A stretch of DNA of 64,000 nucleotides from Photorhabdus heterorhabditis (GCF_018448905.1 NZ_RCWA01000012.1:59742-123741), one strand, 5' to 3'; shown: positions 26,098-37,304, counted from the stretch's first letter. Notes: a model not told the origin generated them from the sequence alone. Made by a program: numbers and translations.

Positions 26098-27423
26098 TTG
26101 TTGCTAGCACAAGAAATCATCCGTAAAAAGCGTGATGGGTATCCATTGAATGAAGAAGAGATCCGTTTTTTCATTAATGGCATATGTGAGGATTCTGTTT
26201 CCGAAGGGCAAATTGCTGCTCTGGCGATGGCTATCTATTTCCACGACATGACGATGGAAGAACGTGTGGCTTTGACACTGGCTATACGCGATTCCGGTAC
26301 GGTTTTGGATTGGAAAAACTTGCATCTGAATGGCCCGATTGTGGATAAACACTCGACCGGTGGTGTTGGTGATGTCACTTCCCTGATGCTTGGCCCGATG
26401 GTAGCTGCCTGTGGTGGTTATGTGCCGATGATCTCAGGCCGAGGTCTGGGCCATACCGGTGGTACGTTGGACAAACTAGAAGCGATCCCTGGATTTGATA
26501 TTTTCCCTGATAACGAGCGTTTTCGTAAAATTATTCAGGATGTTGGTGTTGCGATTATCGGCCAGACTCATTCGTTGGCACCGGCAGATAAACGTTTCTA
26601 TGCTACCCGTGATATTACCGCAACGGTGGATTCTATTCCTTTGATCACGGCATCCATCCTTGGCAAAAAACTGGCTGAAGGTTTGGATGCTTTGGTGATG
26701 GATGTCAAAGTTGGCTCAGGTGCGTTTATGCCGACTTATAAAAAATCAGAGCAATTGGCAGAATCCATTGTTAGTGTGGCTAATAGTGCAGGTTGTAAAG
26801 CGACTGCACTGTTGACGGATATGAATCAGGTTTTGGCATCCAGTGCAGGTAATGCACTTGAAGTTCGTGAAGCCGTTCGCTTTCTGACGGGTGAATATCG
26901 CAATCCACGTTTACTCGAAGTTACAATGGCGCTCTGTATTGAAATGCTGGTATCGGGTAATCTGGTGACAGATCGTGAAGATGCGTGTAATAAACTCCAG
27001 TCTGTATTAGATAACGGTAAAGCAGCCGAAATCTTTGGTCGCATGGTCGCTGCACAGCAAGGTCCGACTGATTTCGTTGAGCGTTACGACCGTTACTTAC
27101 CAACTGCCTCGTTCAGTAAGCCGGTATTAGCTGAACAGCATGGATTTATCACTGATATGAATACCCGTGCTCTGGGTATGTCTGTGGTTTCCCTCGGTGG
27201 AGGGCGCCGTAAAGCAGTGGATCTCATTGATTACAGTGTGGGGCTGAGCAATATTGTTGCTCTGGGTTCAGAAGTGAGTGCAGATACTCCCTTAGCTATC
27301 ATTCATGCCAATAATGAGAACCAATGGCAGGAAGCGGCAGAGGCAGTACGTAAAGCTATTGTTCTGGGGGTAGAAGCCAAACCAGCCACACCGATGGTTT
27401 ATCGCCAAATCGGCGAATCATAA
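26098..27423 (+). CDS. deoA: Thymidine phosphorylase
   Basis: 441-aa enzyme that phosphorolyses thymidine to thymine and 2-deoxyribose 1-phosphate. [15 protein letters not shown] is the phosphate-binding signature, [15 protein letters not shown] the family pattern, and [14 protein letters not shown] forms part of the active site. A TTG start at 26098 is chosen: it is preceded at 6 bp by GAGGAG, gives the length of E. coli DeoA (440) and aligns with its N-terminus ([13 protein letters not shown] against [13 protein letters not shown]). The ATG at 26074 has no ribosome site. Second gene of the operon. Confidence 0.96.
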   Translation: MLLAQEIIRKKRDGYPLNEEEIRFFINGICEDSVSEGQIAALAMAIYFHDMTMEERVALTLAIRDSGTVLDWKNLHLNGPIVDKHSTGGVGDVTSLMLGPMVAACGGYVPMISGRGLGHTGGTLDKLEAIPGFDIFPDNERFRKIIQDVGVAIIGQTHSLAPADKRFYATRDITATVDSIPLITASILGKKLAEGLDALVMDVKVGSGAFMPTYKKSEQLAESIVSVANSAGCKATALLTDMNQVLASSAGNALEVREAVRFLTGEYRNPRLLEVTMALCIEMLVSGNLVTDREDACNKLQSVLDNGKAAEIFGRMVAAQQGPTDFVERYDRYLPTASFSKPVLAEQHGFITDMNTRALGMSVVSLGGGRRKAVDLIDYSVGLSNIVALGSEVSADTPLAIIHANNENQWQEAAEAVRKAIVLGVEAKPATPMVYRQIGES

Positions 27424-27490
27424 CCAGACTTATTATTAAACTGCGGTGGCATTTCCGCATTGTTAGCGTGACTTGACGCAGGAGAAAATT

Positions 27491-28714
27491 ATGAAACGTA
27501 CATTCATCATGGTATTGGATTCTTTTGGCATTGGAGCCAGTGAAGATGCCGAAAAATTTGGTGATAAAGGATCTAACACTTTGGGGCATATTGCAGAAGT
27601 CTGTGCTTGTGGTAATGCCGATGTCGGTCGCAAAGGGCCTCTGTACTTGCCGAACTTAAGCCATTTAGGTTTGGGTAAAGCGGCGGAGGAGTCCTGTGGA
27701 ACTTTTCCTGTAGGTCTGGATAAAGACGCAGATATTATCGGTGCTTACGCTTATGCCAGCGAACTCTCTTCAGGTAAAGACACGCCATCAGGTCACTGGG
27801 AAATTGCAGGTGTACCGGTTTTGTTTGACTGGGGATATTTCAAAGATGAAGAAAACAGCTTCCCGCAGGAACTGTTGGACAAACTGGTAGAACGCGCAAA
27901 TCTGCCGGGTTATCTGGGTAATTGTCACTCTTCTGGTACTGTCATTCTGGATAAACTAGGTGAAGAGCATATGAAAACGGGTAAACCGATTTTCTACACC
28001 TCTGCTGATTCAGTATTCCAGATTGCTTGTCACGAAGAAACTTTCGGTTTGGATCGCCTGTACGAGCTGTGCGAAATTGCCCGAGAAGAACTGACAGACG
28101 GTGGTTATAATATTGGTCGTGTGATTGCCCGACCATTTGTTGGTGATAAGACTGGCAATTTCCAGCGTACTGGTAATCGCCACGACTTGGCTGTTGAACC
28201 TCCCGCGCCAACCATGCTGAAAAAATTGGTTGATGAGAAAAATGGCACAGTCGTTTCTATCGGTAAAATTGCAGATATCTATGCAAACGTCGGGATTACG
28301 CAAAAAGTGAAAGCGACCGGCATTGATGCACTATTCGATGCAACGCTAGTTGAAATGGAAAAAGCGGGTGATAACACCATCGTATTCACTAACTTTGTCG
28401 ATTTTGACTCTTCTTATGGTCATCGTCGTGATGTTCCGGGTTATGCTGCTGCATTGGAGCTGTTTGATCGTCGTCTGCCTGAAATGCTGAAACTCGTGAA
28501 AGATGATGACATTTTGATCTTGACGGCAGATCACGGTTGTGACCCTACATGGCCTGGCACTGACCATACTCGTGAGCACATTCCAGTCCTGATTTATGGA
28601 CCGAAGATAAAACCTGGCTCACTAGGCCACCGTAAAAGTTTTGCTGACATTGGACAGACTGTTGCTAAATATTTTGGTTTGTCGCCAATGGAATACGGCA
28701 AGTCTATGTTTTGA
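27491..28714 (+). CDS. deoB: Phosphopentomutase
   Basis: 407-aa alkaline-phosphatase-superfamily enzyme converting (deoxy)ribose 1-phosphate to the 5-phosphate. [20 protein letters not shown] holds the first metal aspartate, [15 protein letters not shown] the phosphothreonine loop, and [19 protein letters not shown] the second metal cluster. The ATG at 27491 ([10 protein letters not shown]) with GGAG 6 bp upstream equals the E. coli start; the six extra codons from 27473 are leader. Lies 67 bp after deoA and 76 bp before deoD. Confidence 0.98.
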   Translation: MKRTFIMVLDSFGIGASEDAEKFGDKGSNTLGHIAEVCACGNADVGRKGPLYLPNLSHLGLGKAAEESCGTFPVGLDKDADIIGAYAYASELSSGKDTPSGHWEIAGVPVLFDWGYFKDEENSFPQELLDKLVERANLPGYLGNCHSSGTVILDKLGEEHMKTGKPIFYTSADSVFQIACHEETFGLDRLYELCEIAREELTDGGYNIGRVIARPFVGDKTGNFQRTGNRHDLAVEPPAPTMLKKLVDEKNGTVVSIGKIADIYANVGITQKVKATGIDALFDATLVEMEKAGDNTIVFTNFVDFDSSYGHRRDVPGYAAALELFDRRLPEMLKLVKDDDILILTADHGCDPTWPGTDHTREHIPVLIYGPKIKPGSLGHRKSFADIGQTVAKYFGLSPMEYGKSMF

Positions 28715-28790
28715 ATCTGATTACTGACCGCTTTCGGGTAGTCATATACTCACTAAAATAGTTATTAAATAAGAAACAAGGAACTTAATT

Positions 28791-29507
28791 ATGGCCACTC
28801 CCCATATTAATGCTGAGATGGGCGATTTTGCAGATGTTGTTTTGATGCCGGGTGATCCACTACGTGCAAAATACATTGCTGAAACTTTTCTGGAAAATGT
28901 GCGACAAGTAAACGATGTACGCGGTATGTTGGGATTTACCGGTACTTATAAAGGCCGCCCGATTTCTGTGATGGGGCATGGTATGGGTATCCCATCTTGC
29001 TCTATCTATGCGAAAGAGTTGATCACCGATTTTGGCGCTAAAGTTCTTATCCGTGTAGGTTCCTGTGGTTCAGTACGTCAAGATGTCCAATTGCGTGATG
29101 TGATTATTGCCATGGGGGCATGTACTGATTCCAAAGTTAACCGTATACGTTTTAAAGATCACGACTTTGCGGCGATTGCTGATTTCGATCTGGTTCGTAA
29201 CGCTGTTGATGCTGCTAAAGCAAAAAACATCAATGTACGTGTAGGTAACATCTTCTCGGTTGAGCTGTTTTATACACCTGATCCACAACTGTTCGATGTA
29301 ATGGAACAATATGGCATTCTGGGTGTAGAAATGGAAGCTGCGGGTTTTTACGGTGTTGCGGCTGAATATGGCGCAAAAGCGTTGACTATCTGTACCGTTT
29401 CTGACCACATCCGTACTCATGAAAAACTGACCGCCGAGGAACGCCAGACGACTTTCAATGAAATGATTGAAATCGCCTTGGAATCTGTTCTGTTGGGTGA
29501 TAAATAA
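28791..29507 (+). CDS. deoD: Purine-nucleoside phosphorylase, hexameric type
   Basis: 238 aa; phosphorolysis of purine (deoxy)nucleosides to base and (deoxy)ribose 1-phosphate. [20 protein letters not shown] is the N-terminal signature, [13 protein letters not shown] binds phosphate, [11 protein letters not shown] and [11 protein letters not shown] (ribose-binding Met-Glu) follow, and VSDHIRTHE carries the catalytic Asp. Length equals that of E. coli DeoD (239). Last gene of the operon; a bidirectional terminator follows. Confidence 0.98.
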   Translation: MATPHINAEMGDFADVVLMPGDPLRAKYIAETFLENVRQVNDVRGMLGFTGTYKGRPISVMGHGMGIPSCSIYAKELITDFGAKVLIRVGSCGSVRQDVQLRDVIIAMGACTDSKVNRIRFKDHDFAAIADFDLVRNAVDAAKAKNINVRVGNIFSVELFYTPDPQLFDVMEQYGILGVEMEAAGFYGVAAEYGAKALTICTVSDHIRTHEKLTAEERQTTFNEMIEIALESVLLGDK

Positions 29508-29559
29508 TCCTGGTTCTACATTTGCTTTTGATTGCATAAAAAGAACCACTTTTTATTGA

Positions 29560-29592
29560 AATGCCAGCCAGTTGAGAAAATTGGCTGGCATT
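29560..29592. terminator. Bidirectional terminator between deoD and cystathionine gamma-lyase gene
   Basis: Perfect 11-bp stem AATGCCAGCCA/TGGCTGGCATT, followed by GCTCTTTTATT on the plus strand and by TCAATAAAAAGT on the minus strand. Separates convergent deoD and the transsulfuration genes. Confidence 0.85.
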
Positions 29593-29598
29593 GCTCTT

Positions 29599-30753
29599 TT
29601 ATTGAGCGGCTTTTTTCAACGCCTGAGCCAAATCTGCAATGAGATCCTCGGCATCCTCTATACCCACAGAAATACGTACTAACTGTGGTGTGATTCCAGA
29701 AGCAAGGCGTTTTTCTAATGGAATAGATGCGTGAGTCATACTGAAAGGTTGGCTTATCAAGCTCTCCACGCCCCCCAGACTCTCCGCGAGTGTGAATAAC
29801 TTCAACTCTTGAATCAGCCGACGGGCATAATCGTCATCACCTTTTAAGTGAACAGAAATCATACCCCCAAAACCTTTCATTTGACGCTTCGCCAGCTCAT
29901 GCTGAGGATGCGAAGCGAGGCCGGGGTAAAAAACAGTTTCGATTTGTGGTTGTTGTTCCAGCCAGTGAGCAATCTTTGTTGCACTGTCAATGTGACGTTG
30001 CATACGCAGAGCAAGCGTGCGCATTCCACGCAGAACCAGAAAACTACTAAATGGATCGAGCACGCCGCCTACAGAGTTTTGCAGAAAACCGAGCTTTTCG
30101 GCTAGTTCTGCATCTTTGCCTACGACAGCTAATCCAGCAATAACATCGGAATGACCATTCAAATACTTAGTCGCAGAGTGCACGACGATATCGAATCCCA
30201 GATCAAGTGGGCGTTGGATATATGGGGAGGCGAAAGTATTATCCGCGACACTAATAATTCCATGCTGTTGAGCTACTTGCGCGATAGCAGCCAGATCGGC
30301 CAGTTTTAGCAACGGATTGGTAGGCGTTTCCACCCAAATCATTTTTGTATCGGGACGAATTGCCGCTTTAAGGCCAGCGATATCATCTGCTTTCACGTAA
30401 GTAACACGTAAACCAGCAGTACGGCTACGTACCCTTTCCAGCAGCCGGTAAGTGCCACCATACAGATCATCTACTGCGACCAGATGACTATCTTTATCCA
30501 GCAGTTCCAACACCGTGGAACTGGCTGCTAGCCCTGAACTGAAAGCATAGCCTCGACTGCCATTTTCCAGTTCAGCTATCGCGTTTTCCAGTGAGTCGCG
30601 TGTCGGGTTACCACTGCGGGAATACTCATAACCAGTGTGCTGGCCGGGCGCAGTCTGGGCGTAGGTCGAAGTGGCATAAATCGCTGGCATTACCGCGCCA
30701 GTGTGGTCAGGTGTATAGCCAGCGTGAACAGTTTTAGTATCAAACTTGGTCAT
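29599..30753 (-). CDS. Cystathionine gamma-lyase (or MetB-type synthase)
   Basis: 384-aa PLP enzyme of the Cys/Met metabolism family. TGYEYSRSGNPTRDSLENA, then SSGLAASSTV, WVETPTNPLLKLADL, and VHSATKYLNGHSDVIAG, whose Lys forms the PLP aldimine, are classical. The sequence alone does not separate cystathionine gamma-lyase from gamma-synthase (MetB); the gene directly upstream encodes cystathionine beta-synthase (21-bp gap, same strand), which favours the lyase. The pair would run reverse transsulfuration: homocysteine plus serine to cystathionine, then to cysteine. E. coli lacks this pair at this locus. Confidence 0.85.
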   Translation of the reverse strand: MTKFDTKTVHAGYTPDHTGAVMPAIYATSTYAQTAPGQHTGYEYSRSGNPTRDSLENAIAELENGSRGYAFSSGLAASSTVLELLDKDSHLVAVDDLYGGTYRLLERVRSRTAGLRVTYVKADDIAGLKAAIRPDTKMIWVETPTNPLLKLADLAAIAQVAQQHGIISVADNTFASPYIQRPLDLGFDIVVHSATKYLNGHSDVIAGLAVVGKDAELAEKLGFLQNSVGGVLDPFSSFLVLRGMRTLALRMQRHIDSATKIAHWLEQQPQIETVFYPGLASHPQHELAKRQMKGFGGMISVHLKGDDDYARRLIQELKLFTLAESLGGVESLISQPFSMTHASIPLEKRLASGITPQLVRISVGIEDAEDLIADLAQALKKAAQ

Positions 30754-30774
30754 AATATTATTCCTACGAGAAAA

Positions 30775-32142
30775 TCAATTAAGTTGCTGACGCCATGCGT
30801 TCAGCACATCTGTGCGAGTTACGAGTCCAAGGAAACAGCCATGGTTGACGATGAGTGCCACATGCCCGGCGTCGAACGTTGCTATCAATTGTTGCAAAGA
30901 AGCGCTTTTATCCAGAGTGTGAACCTGATGGGTCATGGCATGGCTAACGGGTAGAGTAAAATTGTGTGGATTAGCCTGCACTGTGTGCATCAAATCCCAT
31001 TCATCGATAATGCCGACAACTTGTTCATCTTTTAGCACGGGTAACTGAGAAATTTCATACAGACGCATTCGAGTATGCGCGGTTTTCAACGTATCTTCTG
31101 GCGACACAAAAACCGTAGCGCCATCCTGATAGCGATAGGTGATATAGTCACTCAGATCATGTTGTGGCATACGTGACTGAAATCCTTGTTCCAGCATCCA
31201 GTAGTCGTTAAACATTTTTGACAGGTACTTGTTCCCACTGTCACATGCTAGCGTAACCACACGCTTTGGCGTGGATTGTGAGCGGCAATAACGCAGTGCG
31301 GCGGCCAGTAGAGTTCCACTGGAAGAACCTGCCAGCACACCTTCTTTTAGCAGTAGATCACGTGCGCTGGAGAAGGCTTCTGCATCACTGACACGGTAGG
31401 CGTGGTGCACCCGACTAAAATCACCTAGGGGAGGAACAAAATCTTCGCCGATGCCTTCCACCTGCCAACTTCCGGCTTCACCATATTCACCGTGTTCGAT
31501 GTAATCTACCAGAATAGAGCCACTTGGGTCGGCTAATACAAACTCGGTTTCTGGTGAGACTTGAGCGAAATAGTTGCTCAGACCGCCTAGCGTCCCGCCG
31601 GAACCGACGCCGATCACCACGGCATCGACGTTATGATCCATTTGCTGCCAGATCTCCGGGCCGGTGGTAGCAATGTGAGCGGCTGAGTTGGCTGGATTAT
31701 TGAACTGATCAATGTAATAAGCGCCTGGTATTTCTTGAGCCAGACGTAGGGCATAATCCTGATAATATTCTGGATGACCTTTACTGACATCAGAACGGGT
31801 CAGGCGAACATCGGTACCCAGTGCACGCAGATGGAACACCTTCTCCCGGCTCATTTTATCTGGGACAACCAGAATCAGCTTATAACCTTTCAGGGCGGCG
31901 ACTAATGCCAATCCAATACCAGTATTGCCGGCAGTGGCTTCGATAATTGTACCACTGGGCTGGAGTAAGCCTTGTTTCTCCGCTTGCTCGATCATTGAAA
32001 GTGCAACGCGATCTTTAATAGAGCCACCGGGATTTTGATTCTCCAGTTTAATAAATAATTGACATGGACCGGTATTCAGATGCGTTAACTCCAGCAATGG
32101 GGTATTACCAATCATATCGAGAACAGAGTGTGATGTGGTCAT
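30775..32142 (-). CDS. Cystathionine beta-synthase with CBS-domain pair
   Basis: 455-aa PLP enzyme joining serine (or acetylserine) and homocysteine to cystathionine. FIKLENQNPGGSIKDRVALS holds the PLP lysine, IEATAGNTGIGLALVAA is the substrate loop, VIGVGSGGTLGG binds PLP phosphate. After ~residue 330 come two CBS repeats (VFVSPEDTLKTAHTRMRLYE, then VHTLDKSASLQQLIATFDAG), as in eukaryotic CBS, which bind adenosyl ligands. No N-terminal haem motif. First gene of a two-gene minus-strand unit with the lyase. Not part of the E. coli backbone here; it opens the ~28-kb accessory region. Confidence 0.88.
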   Translation of the reverse strand: MTTSHSVLDMIGNTPLLELTHLNTGPCQLFIKLENQNPGGSIKDRVALSMIEQAEKQGLLQPSGTIIEATAGNTGIGLALVAALKGYKLILVVPDKMSREKVFHLRALGTDVRLTRSDVSKGHPEYYQDYALRLAQEIPGAYYIDQFNNPANSAAHIATTGPEIWQQMDHNVDAVVIGVGSGGTLGGLSNYFAQVSPETEFVLADPSGSILVDYIEHGEYGEAGSWQVEGIGEDFVPPLGDFSRVHHAYRVSDAEAFSSARDLLLKEGVLAGSSSGTLLAAALRYCRSQSTPKRVVTLACDSGNKYLSKMFNDYWMLEQGFQSRMPQHDLSDYITYRYQDGATVFVSPEDTLKTAHTRMRLYEISQLPVLKDEQVVGIIDEWDLMHTVQANPHNFTLPVSHAMTHQVHTLDKSASLQQLIATFDAGHVALIVNHGCFLGLVTRTDVLNAWRQQLN

Positions 32143-32285
32143 ATCATCTCCAGATAATCCGTTGTATTCATATAGTTATGGAGGATAACTCTGTAGATGT
32201 ACTTGTTTGAAAGAATGAATAGCAACCATATATAGCGAAATGGAATATATTAATTTTGTTTTAGAAGTAAAGAGGTATAGACGTT

Positions 32286-32412
32286 TATACCTGTTATCTT
32301 TCAAGTTGCCTCTTTGTTGGCTGCACTCACTCACCCCGGTCACAGTGTTATCTATGCTCCCGGGGATTCGCTCCCTTGCCGTCGCGATCCATCTTGAAAT
32401 CTATTGGGTATA
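32286..32412. repeat. ERIC element
   Basis: Full-length 127-bp copy (TATACCTGTTATCTTTCAAG ... CATCTTGAAATCTATTGGGT ATA) between the CBS gene and the helicase system. Confidence 0.95.
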
Positions 32413-32811
32413 GATGTAAGAGTTTATTCTGTTATTAGTGTTTTATGGTTTGCATTAAAAAAGTTATTTTTATAATTAATTAGATAATTTAAGTAAATAA
32501 GTAAATAAGTAAATAAGTAAATAACGTTAGTGATCAATTTTAAATAGGTTTAGGTATTACAATCGTTTTAATGATCGAAATGATAAATATTCTCATTTTG
32601 TTTCATTTGATTTTCTATTCTAATTTAAGGATATTTTTAAGAAATATCTTATCACTATTTCTATCCTTATATAGTCTGCTATTTCCGATGATCTGTTAGG
32701 AGATTATCTCTCTGTCAAAGTAATGATTAAGATATAGGATTATTTTTGTTGGAAAATTATATGATTGTTGTGTAGAGTTTAATCGATCAAAGATAAAGCA
32801 AAAGGAATCTA
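32413..32811. other. AT-rich intergenic DNA before the helicase operon
   Basis: No gene on either strand. Holds an 8-bp tandem repeat (32491-32522) and presumably the promoter of the helicase operon; no consensus -35/-10 could be fixed with confidence. Confidence 0.6.
32491..32522. repeat. 8-bp tandem repeat, four units
   Basis: AAGTAAAT repeated four times without change, followed by AACG. Lies ~290 bp before the helicase gene. Such repeats can vary in number by slippage. Confidence 0.9.
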
Positions 32812-35800
32812 ATGGTGAGATGGTCTGAAACCCTAAAAGAAAAACTCTTTGATATTGCTTGTGAGAAGTTGGAATTATTTAAGAGATTAGATGGTGTCAT
32901 TGATGAAAATGCTCGAATTTTGGAGGATATCAGACAAGATCTTAAACATGATGAAGCGACAGTTATTGCCATTATGTTTGAGCTTGCAAAGATGGGGTTC
33001 CTATATCAGAGGAGTAAAGATAAGGCAAGAAAAGTCGCTTTGCCGATGAAGGATAAAACAGCTTCTAAAGACGATTTTACATTATGTGTATCTTATAAGA
33101 TGTTAGTAAAGGAAGAAAAGGAGATTCTTGTAAATGAATCTAATAAACTTTTCGAGGCAGGCTGGTTGGTAAATAGGGTTGTTGTTCATCTTTCTGAGAA
33201 GTTACATCGATCAAAAAGAAATATTATGCAAGAGTTATATCACCAAAAGTTGATTATTCTCTCAGATGGAGAGTATCAACCATACAGTATTGCTCATAAG
33301 TCAGAGCAACCTACCTTTGCTAACTATTTAGCAAATAAGCGTGCGCCACAGCATCTTAAAGATGACATTAATATACTGAGAACCCGGTTATCTGAGCTGT
33401 ATAATGTACATAAAAATAATAACCCAACGCTGGTATTTTCGAATGACGGAACGGGTTTTGGTAAGAGTTATGGTGTGCTTAATCGCTATATTGAAGCGGT
33501 TCCTGTTAATGCAAAAAACAGTGATTTTACTAATTTTCTATTTATCACTCCCCAGAAAGCGCAGATTGATTTTGACCAAGAACTGATTAAAAAAGCGAAG
33601 AATAAGGGCATTGAATTTATTGGATTTTATAGCCAAGAAGATTTGAAAGACTTGAACTTTGTCAATTGGGTTGAAGACTGCAACGGGCAAATTATTGAAA
33701 ATAGAAAACGTTATCTAAAGTGGGAAGAGCAAGCGGGGAAATCATCTCTAAAGTCAAAAGCTAATAACTTAGCAATTATTGTTAGAATGATAGATAGTAT
33801 TGAAAAACGAATTATAACACAAAAGCAACAAGGTGATGAATTTGGTCTTATTCAGGATTACGAAGATCAGCTTAAAGCATATAAATTTAATTTAGCAAAA
33901 GTACTTGATGAATTATCTGAAGCAGCTTTAAACCAACAAGATTTGGCTATTGCTCTGCCTATTATTATACGGGCAGAGACAGAAATTGATCAATTGCGTA
34001 AAGAAATCATCCTTCATTGCTTACCTATGGCAGCAGCTATGGTTTCACCCTGTATTTTATTGGCAACAACGAGCAAATTTGACAGACCGATTAAAACACC
34101 ATACATAAATCAGGCAGGTAAATATACTTTAAAATCGATGCCGTTTGATTATTTGATCGGTGGAAAAAAGAAACCGACAGACAATAGAGTAAGTGCTTTT
34201 TTAGAATCATCGGTTGTCGATCAAATTGAATATCTAAAGACAGCGTTCTTCGAGCTTGATAACGACAACTATTTTAGAAAGCACAATATTAATTTTACAT
34301 TAGTAATTGATGAAGAGCACGAAGCTTACCGAATTTTTTCTAAGTCGCGTAGTGTGAATTTAATTAATGATGAAATACAGCTTGTTCATGTTTTCGCGGT
34401 AACTTACCGTCTATTACAACAAGTAAAAGATGTTGATGCTTTTGAAATACAATATTTACCTTTTTTCTCTAAAAAAGATGAATTTATTCAGAGGATTAGA
34501 AAATATTTGAAAGAATATTGTGAGTTGTCTCTAGAAAAGGGAACCACTGAACGAAGTTTAGAATCTTTACTTGAGCTTTTCTCCGGCAATATTGATTTTG
34601 TTCAGATTAAAAGTGGTGATGTTGAACAAGTCATTAATATTACACGAAATGTGTTCAGCTTTTCTCCTAAACGTTTTTTTAATGAACAAGCGCTAAAGAA
34701 AGTAAAAATGGAGTTTGTACATGGAGGGGGAGGTTGTCAGCTTTATTACTCTACGAATAGTCAAGATAACAATCCCTCTCTTCATGATATTTATCAACTG
34801 GCAATGGTTGTACTCGCTTCTGCTGCGCAGATCTCCAGCAAGTCACAATTTGCTAAATCACTTAGGCAGGCAGGAGATGGAAGTCAAAATTTCCTGATGT
34901 ATAAGTTTATACAAAGAGCAGGAAAAATTAAAAATGAGTTAGAACAAATGTTTGATAATCCTGTATCGGAAGAGATGTTGGTTTCTTATTTTTATACCTA
35001 TTTCCAACCTAAAACAGTTTTTACTATAGAACGGGAAAAAAAGTTAGAATTTCAAGATGAGACATTAAGTAATTTGACTTATGTAAATTTCATTCTTGAT
35101 CTGCTCAAAGAACAGCCCGAAATATCTTTACTGCGTAGTCTCTATAACACCAAGAATAATGTCATATGTCTCAGTGCTACGACCGGTTTTTCAGAAACGT
35201 ATTCAGGGCAATATAATCGTAGTTTCTTACGACAATTTTGCTCTGGTAAGACAAACAACTTAGGTATCAAAATAACTGAGCGAAGTGATACTGATATTAC
35301 GTTACTAGCTTCACTTCGAGATAAACGGTTAGAACTCAGGAGTGTTGATTTTATAATATTTAATTCAGAAGTTCCTTTACTGGATTCTGGAGAAGGTTTT
35401 GACGAAAGTTTTAAAATAAAATTTAATTTTTTTAAGAACGAGCTTTACGGTTTGAATAAAGACTTTAAAAAAAGTTTAAATAACTATCAAAAGATAGAGT
35501 TTGAGCGTCAACTTTGTTCTATGCTCCTCGCTGCTTATGAAGGTAAGCATACGATGAGCTTAGCATTGAGTAATCGTTTTCAATATAAATTAAGGACATA
35601 TTTTTCAAATCAAAATGTAAAGCTGAGAAATGTGAAAAGACTTCATGACTCATGGAAAATATTCGAATATTTACCTTTTGAGAATGGATATAAGATCCGC
35701 GTTATTTTATTTGACGCGGCATTACGCAAAGAGTGTGATATTAGAAAATTCACTCATGTAGAGGATCAAGATACGAAAGTTGTGTTACTTTCTTCTTATA

Positions 35801-37302
35801 AAAGTGCTGGTACAGGGTTAAATTACTTTATTACTTACCCAAGTGAAAATGGAGAATTATTTGAAGAAGACTTTGAATGTTTAGTGTTAACTAGTGCGCC
35901 ATTCTGGAGTTCAATCATCAGTGATGAAGAAACAAATGATAGAACACTTCATTCGTTACAGAATTATCTTCTTTTAATGAAACAATGTTCTGATTCAGAT
36001 GAGGAAAAATTCTTAAAAGATTTTGATATCAATTTAGTGAGTGGTGATGATTACCAATTCTTAATGCGTGAACATATGATTTCTAAGCTAAAAGATTTAA
36101 TGCAGGCTATTGGTCGTGTTGAGCGTAAAGATACAAAGATGAAAACAAAAATATTCATTCCTGATAGTGCAGTGGAAAATGGAATGGTTCAGTTTAATCA
36201 ATTGACTCGTATTAAGAATAATCACCCTATCTTGGAGAGCATGTCATTATTAAATCATCAATTTATGCAGCTCTGTGAAAAAGAAAGATCCATGTGTAGC
36301 TTTAGATCGAGCGAAGAGAGAAAATCATTTGAGAAAAAAATAGCTCGGAATTCCGTATTGCTTGAGGAATTTTTTGAAGATTTTGTACCCAAAGTATTAT
36401 CGTATGCAAGAAAAGGTGATATTGATGCAATTGCATTTAACGAGCAGCTTCGATCTATTGAAAGTATGATATCGCCATCAAGCTATATAAGAAAATTAAA
36501 ATCAAACCCTCATGTTCAGAAGTATCAAACAATGATGGATGCTGTTGATGCGCTATATATTGATATATCTTCCACTCCACAATTGAAGTTATGTATTAAA
36601 AATCGTGAAGATGATACAGTGACACTCACAGATATTGAACACGGCTATTCAATATATACCCCTAAAGAATGGATACTTGCAGGTATTGGTAATCGAATTG
36701 GTGATAGAAGGGATGAATATGTAACATATCTTTTAAAAGAAGTTGCAAGTCTAAATAAAAATGTATTTAAGGATTGTATTCCACATCCCAGTTTTATCCC
36801 ATTGCTTAAAGGGAATGTTGGTGAATATTTGTTTACTCTACTTTTAACCAAGCTACATAATTGTGAGCCAATAGCACCGAGATTACTAAGTGAAAAAATA
36901 GGGAAAAGAGTATATGAATTATTTGATTTTTACATTGAGGCAGGAGGGAATTTGATTTGTGTTGATTCAAAAAATTGGTCATCTACTTTAGATAAAAAAT
37001 ACCAATCTTTAAAAACTCATGATAATGCTCAGAGAAAAGCTGAAACTATTTTAGATGATATTGGTGATAAATATGAATCAATTAAGTTCGTATACTTAAA
37101 TACTCGGATGGAAAATAATCCTCTAAACCTTGAACAAGAAGTTTCCAAAGATAGTAAAATCTATTATCTTAACTTATTTAAGGAGTCTTTTGGATACAAA
37201 AAGCAAGATTATGATAGGAATGATCGTATAGGTTCAGGCAGTAAGTTAGTTAAAGAAATTCGTATTAATAATCAGATTCTTAATTTATTACAAGGTGTTT
37301 GA
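32812..37302 (+). CDS. Large SF2-type helicase with C-terminal PD-(D/E)XK-like nuclease domain
   Basis: 1496 aa, not recognised as a named family. Helicase motifs in order: SNDGTGFGKSYG (Walker A, ~210-220), LVIDEEHEAY (DEEH box, ~500), CLSATTGFSE (motif III, ~787), SYKSAGTGLNYF (motif V, ~1003), DLMQAIGRVERKD (motif VI, ~1098). Long insertions separate the motifs. Near the C-terminus YELFDFYIEAGG then LICVDSKNWS (~1370-1388) fits the D...(D/E)xK core of restriction-type nucleases. The N-terminal ~150 residues look helical, possibly winged-helix. AAGGA precedes the ATG; the partner gene starts 2 bp after its stop. AT-rich, accessory location and domain make-up suggest antiphage defence (inference). 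Confidence 0.75.
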   Translation: MVRWSETLKEKLFDIACEKLELFKRLDGVIDENARILEDIRQDLKHDEATVIAIMFELAKMGFLYQRSKDKARKVALPMKDKTASKDDFTLCVSYKMLVKEEKEILVNESNKLFEAGWLVNRVVVHLSEKLHRSKRNIMQELYHQKLIILSDGEYQPYSIAHKSEQPTFANYLANKRAPQHLKDDINILRTRLSELYNVHKNNNPTLVFSNDGTGFGKSYGVLNRYIEAVPVNAKNSDFTNFLFITPQKAQIDFDQELIKKAKNKGIEFIGFYSQEDLKDLNFVNWVEDCNGQIIENRKRYLKWEEQAGKSSLKSKANNLAIIVRMIDSIEKRIITQKQQGDEFGLIQDYEDQLKAYKFNLAKVLDELSEAALNQQDLAIALPIIIRAETEIDQLRKEIILHCLPMAAAMVSPCILLATTSKFDRPIKTPYINQAGKYTLKSMPFDYLIGGKKKPTDNRVSAFLESSVVDQIEYLKTAFFELDNDNYFRKHNINFTLVIDEEHEAYRIFSKSRSVNLINDEIQLVHVFAVTYRLLQQVKDVDAFEIQYLPFFSKKDEFIQRIRKYLKEYCELSLEKGTTERSLESLLELFSGNIDFVQIKSGDVEQVINITRNVFSFSPKRFFNEQALKKVKMEFVHGGGGCQLYYSTNSQDNNPSLHDIYQLAMVVLASAAQISSKSQFAKSLRQAGDGSQNFLMYKFIQRAGKIKNELEQMFDNPVSEEMLVSYFYTYFQPKTVFTIEREKKLEFQDETLSNLTYVNFILDLLKEQPEISLLRSLYNTKNNVICLSATTGFSETYSGQYNRSFLRQFCSGKTNNLGIKITERSDTDITLLASLRDKRLELRSVDFIIFNSEVPLLDSGEGFDESFKIKFNFFKNELYGLNKDFKKSLNNYQKIEFERQLCSMLLAAYEGKHTMSLALSNRFQYKLRTYFSNQNVKLRNVKRLHDSWKIFEYLPFENGYKIRVILFDAALRKECDIRKFTHVEDQDTKVVLLSSYKSAGTGLNYFITYPSENGELFEEDFECLVLTSAPFWSSIISDEETNDRTLHSLQNYLLLMKQCSDSDEEKFLKDFDINLVSGDDYQFLMREHMISKLKDLMQAIGRVERKDTKMKTKIFIPDSAVENGMVQFNQLTRIKNNHPILESMSLLNHQFMQLCEKERSMCSFRSSEERKSFEKKIARNSVLLEEFFEDFVPKVLSYARKGDIDAIAFNEQLRSIESMISPSSYIRKLKSNPHVQKYQTMMDAVDALYIDISSTPQLKLCIKNREDDTVTLTDIEHGYSIYTPKEWILAGIGNRIGDRRDEYVTYLLKEVASLNKNVFKDCIPHPSFIPLLKGNVGEYLFTLLLTKLHNCEPIAPRLLSEKIGKRVYELFDFYIEAGGNLICVDSKNWSSTLDKKYQSLKTHDNAQRKAETILDDIGDKYESIKFVYLNTRMENNPLNLEQEVSKDSKIYYLNLFKESFGYKKQDYDRNDRIGSGSKLVKEIRINNQILNLLQGV

Positions 37303-37304
37303 TA

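Noticed and set aside
36645-36851. 68-aa minus-strand frame in the helicase gene
   Set aside because: Antisense shadow inside a long, clearly coding frame.
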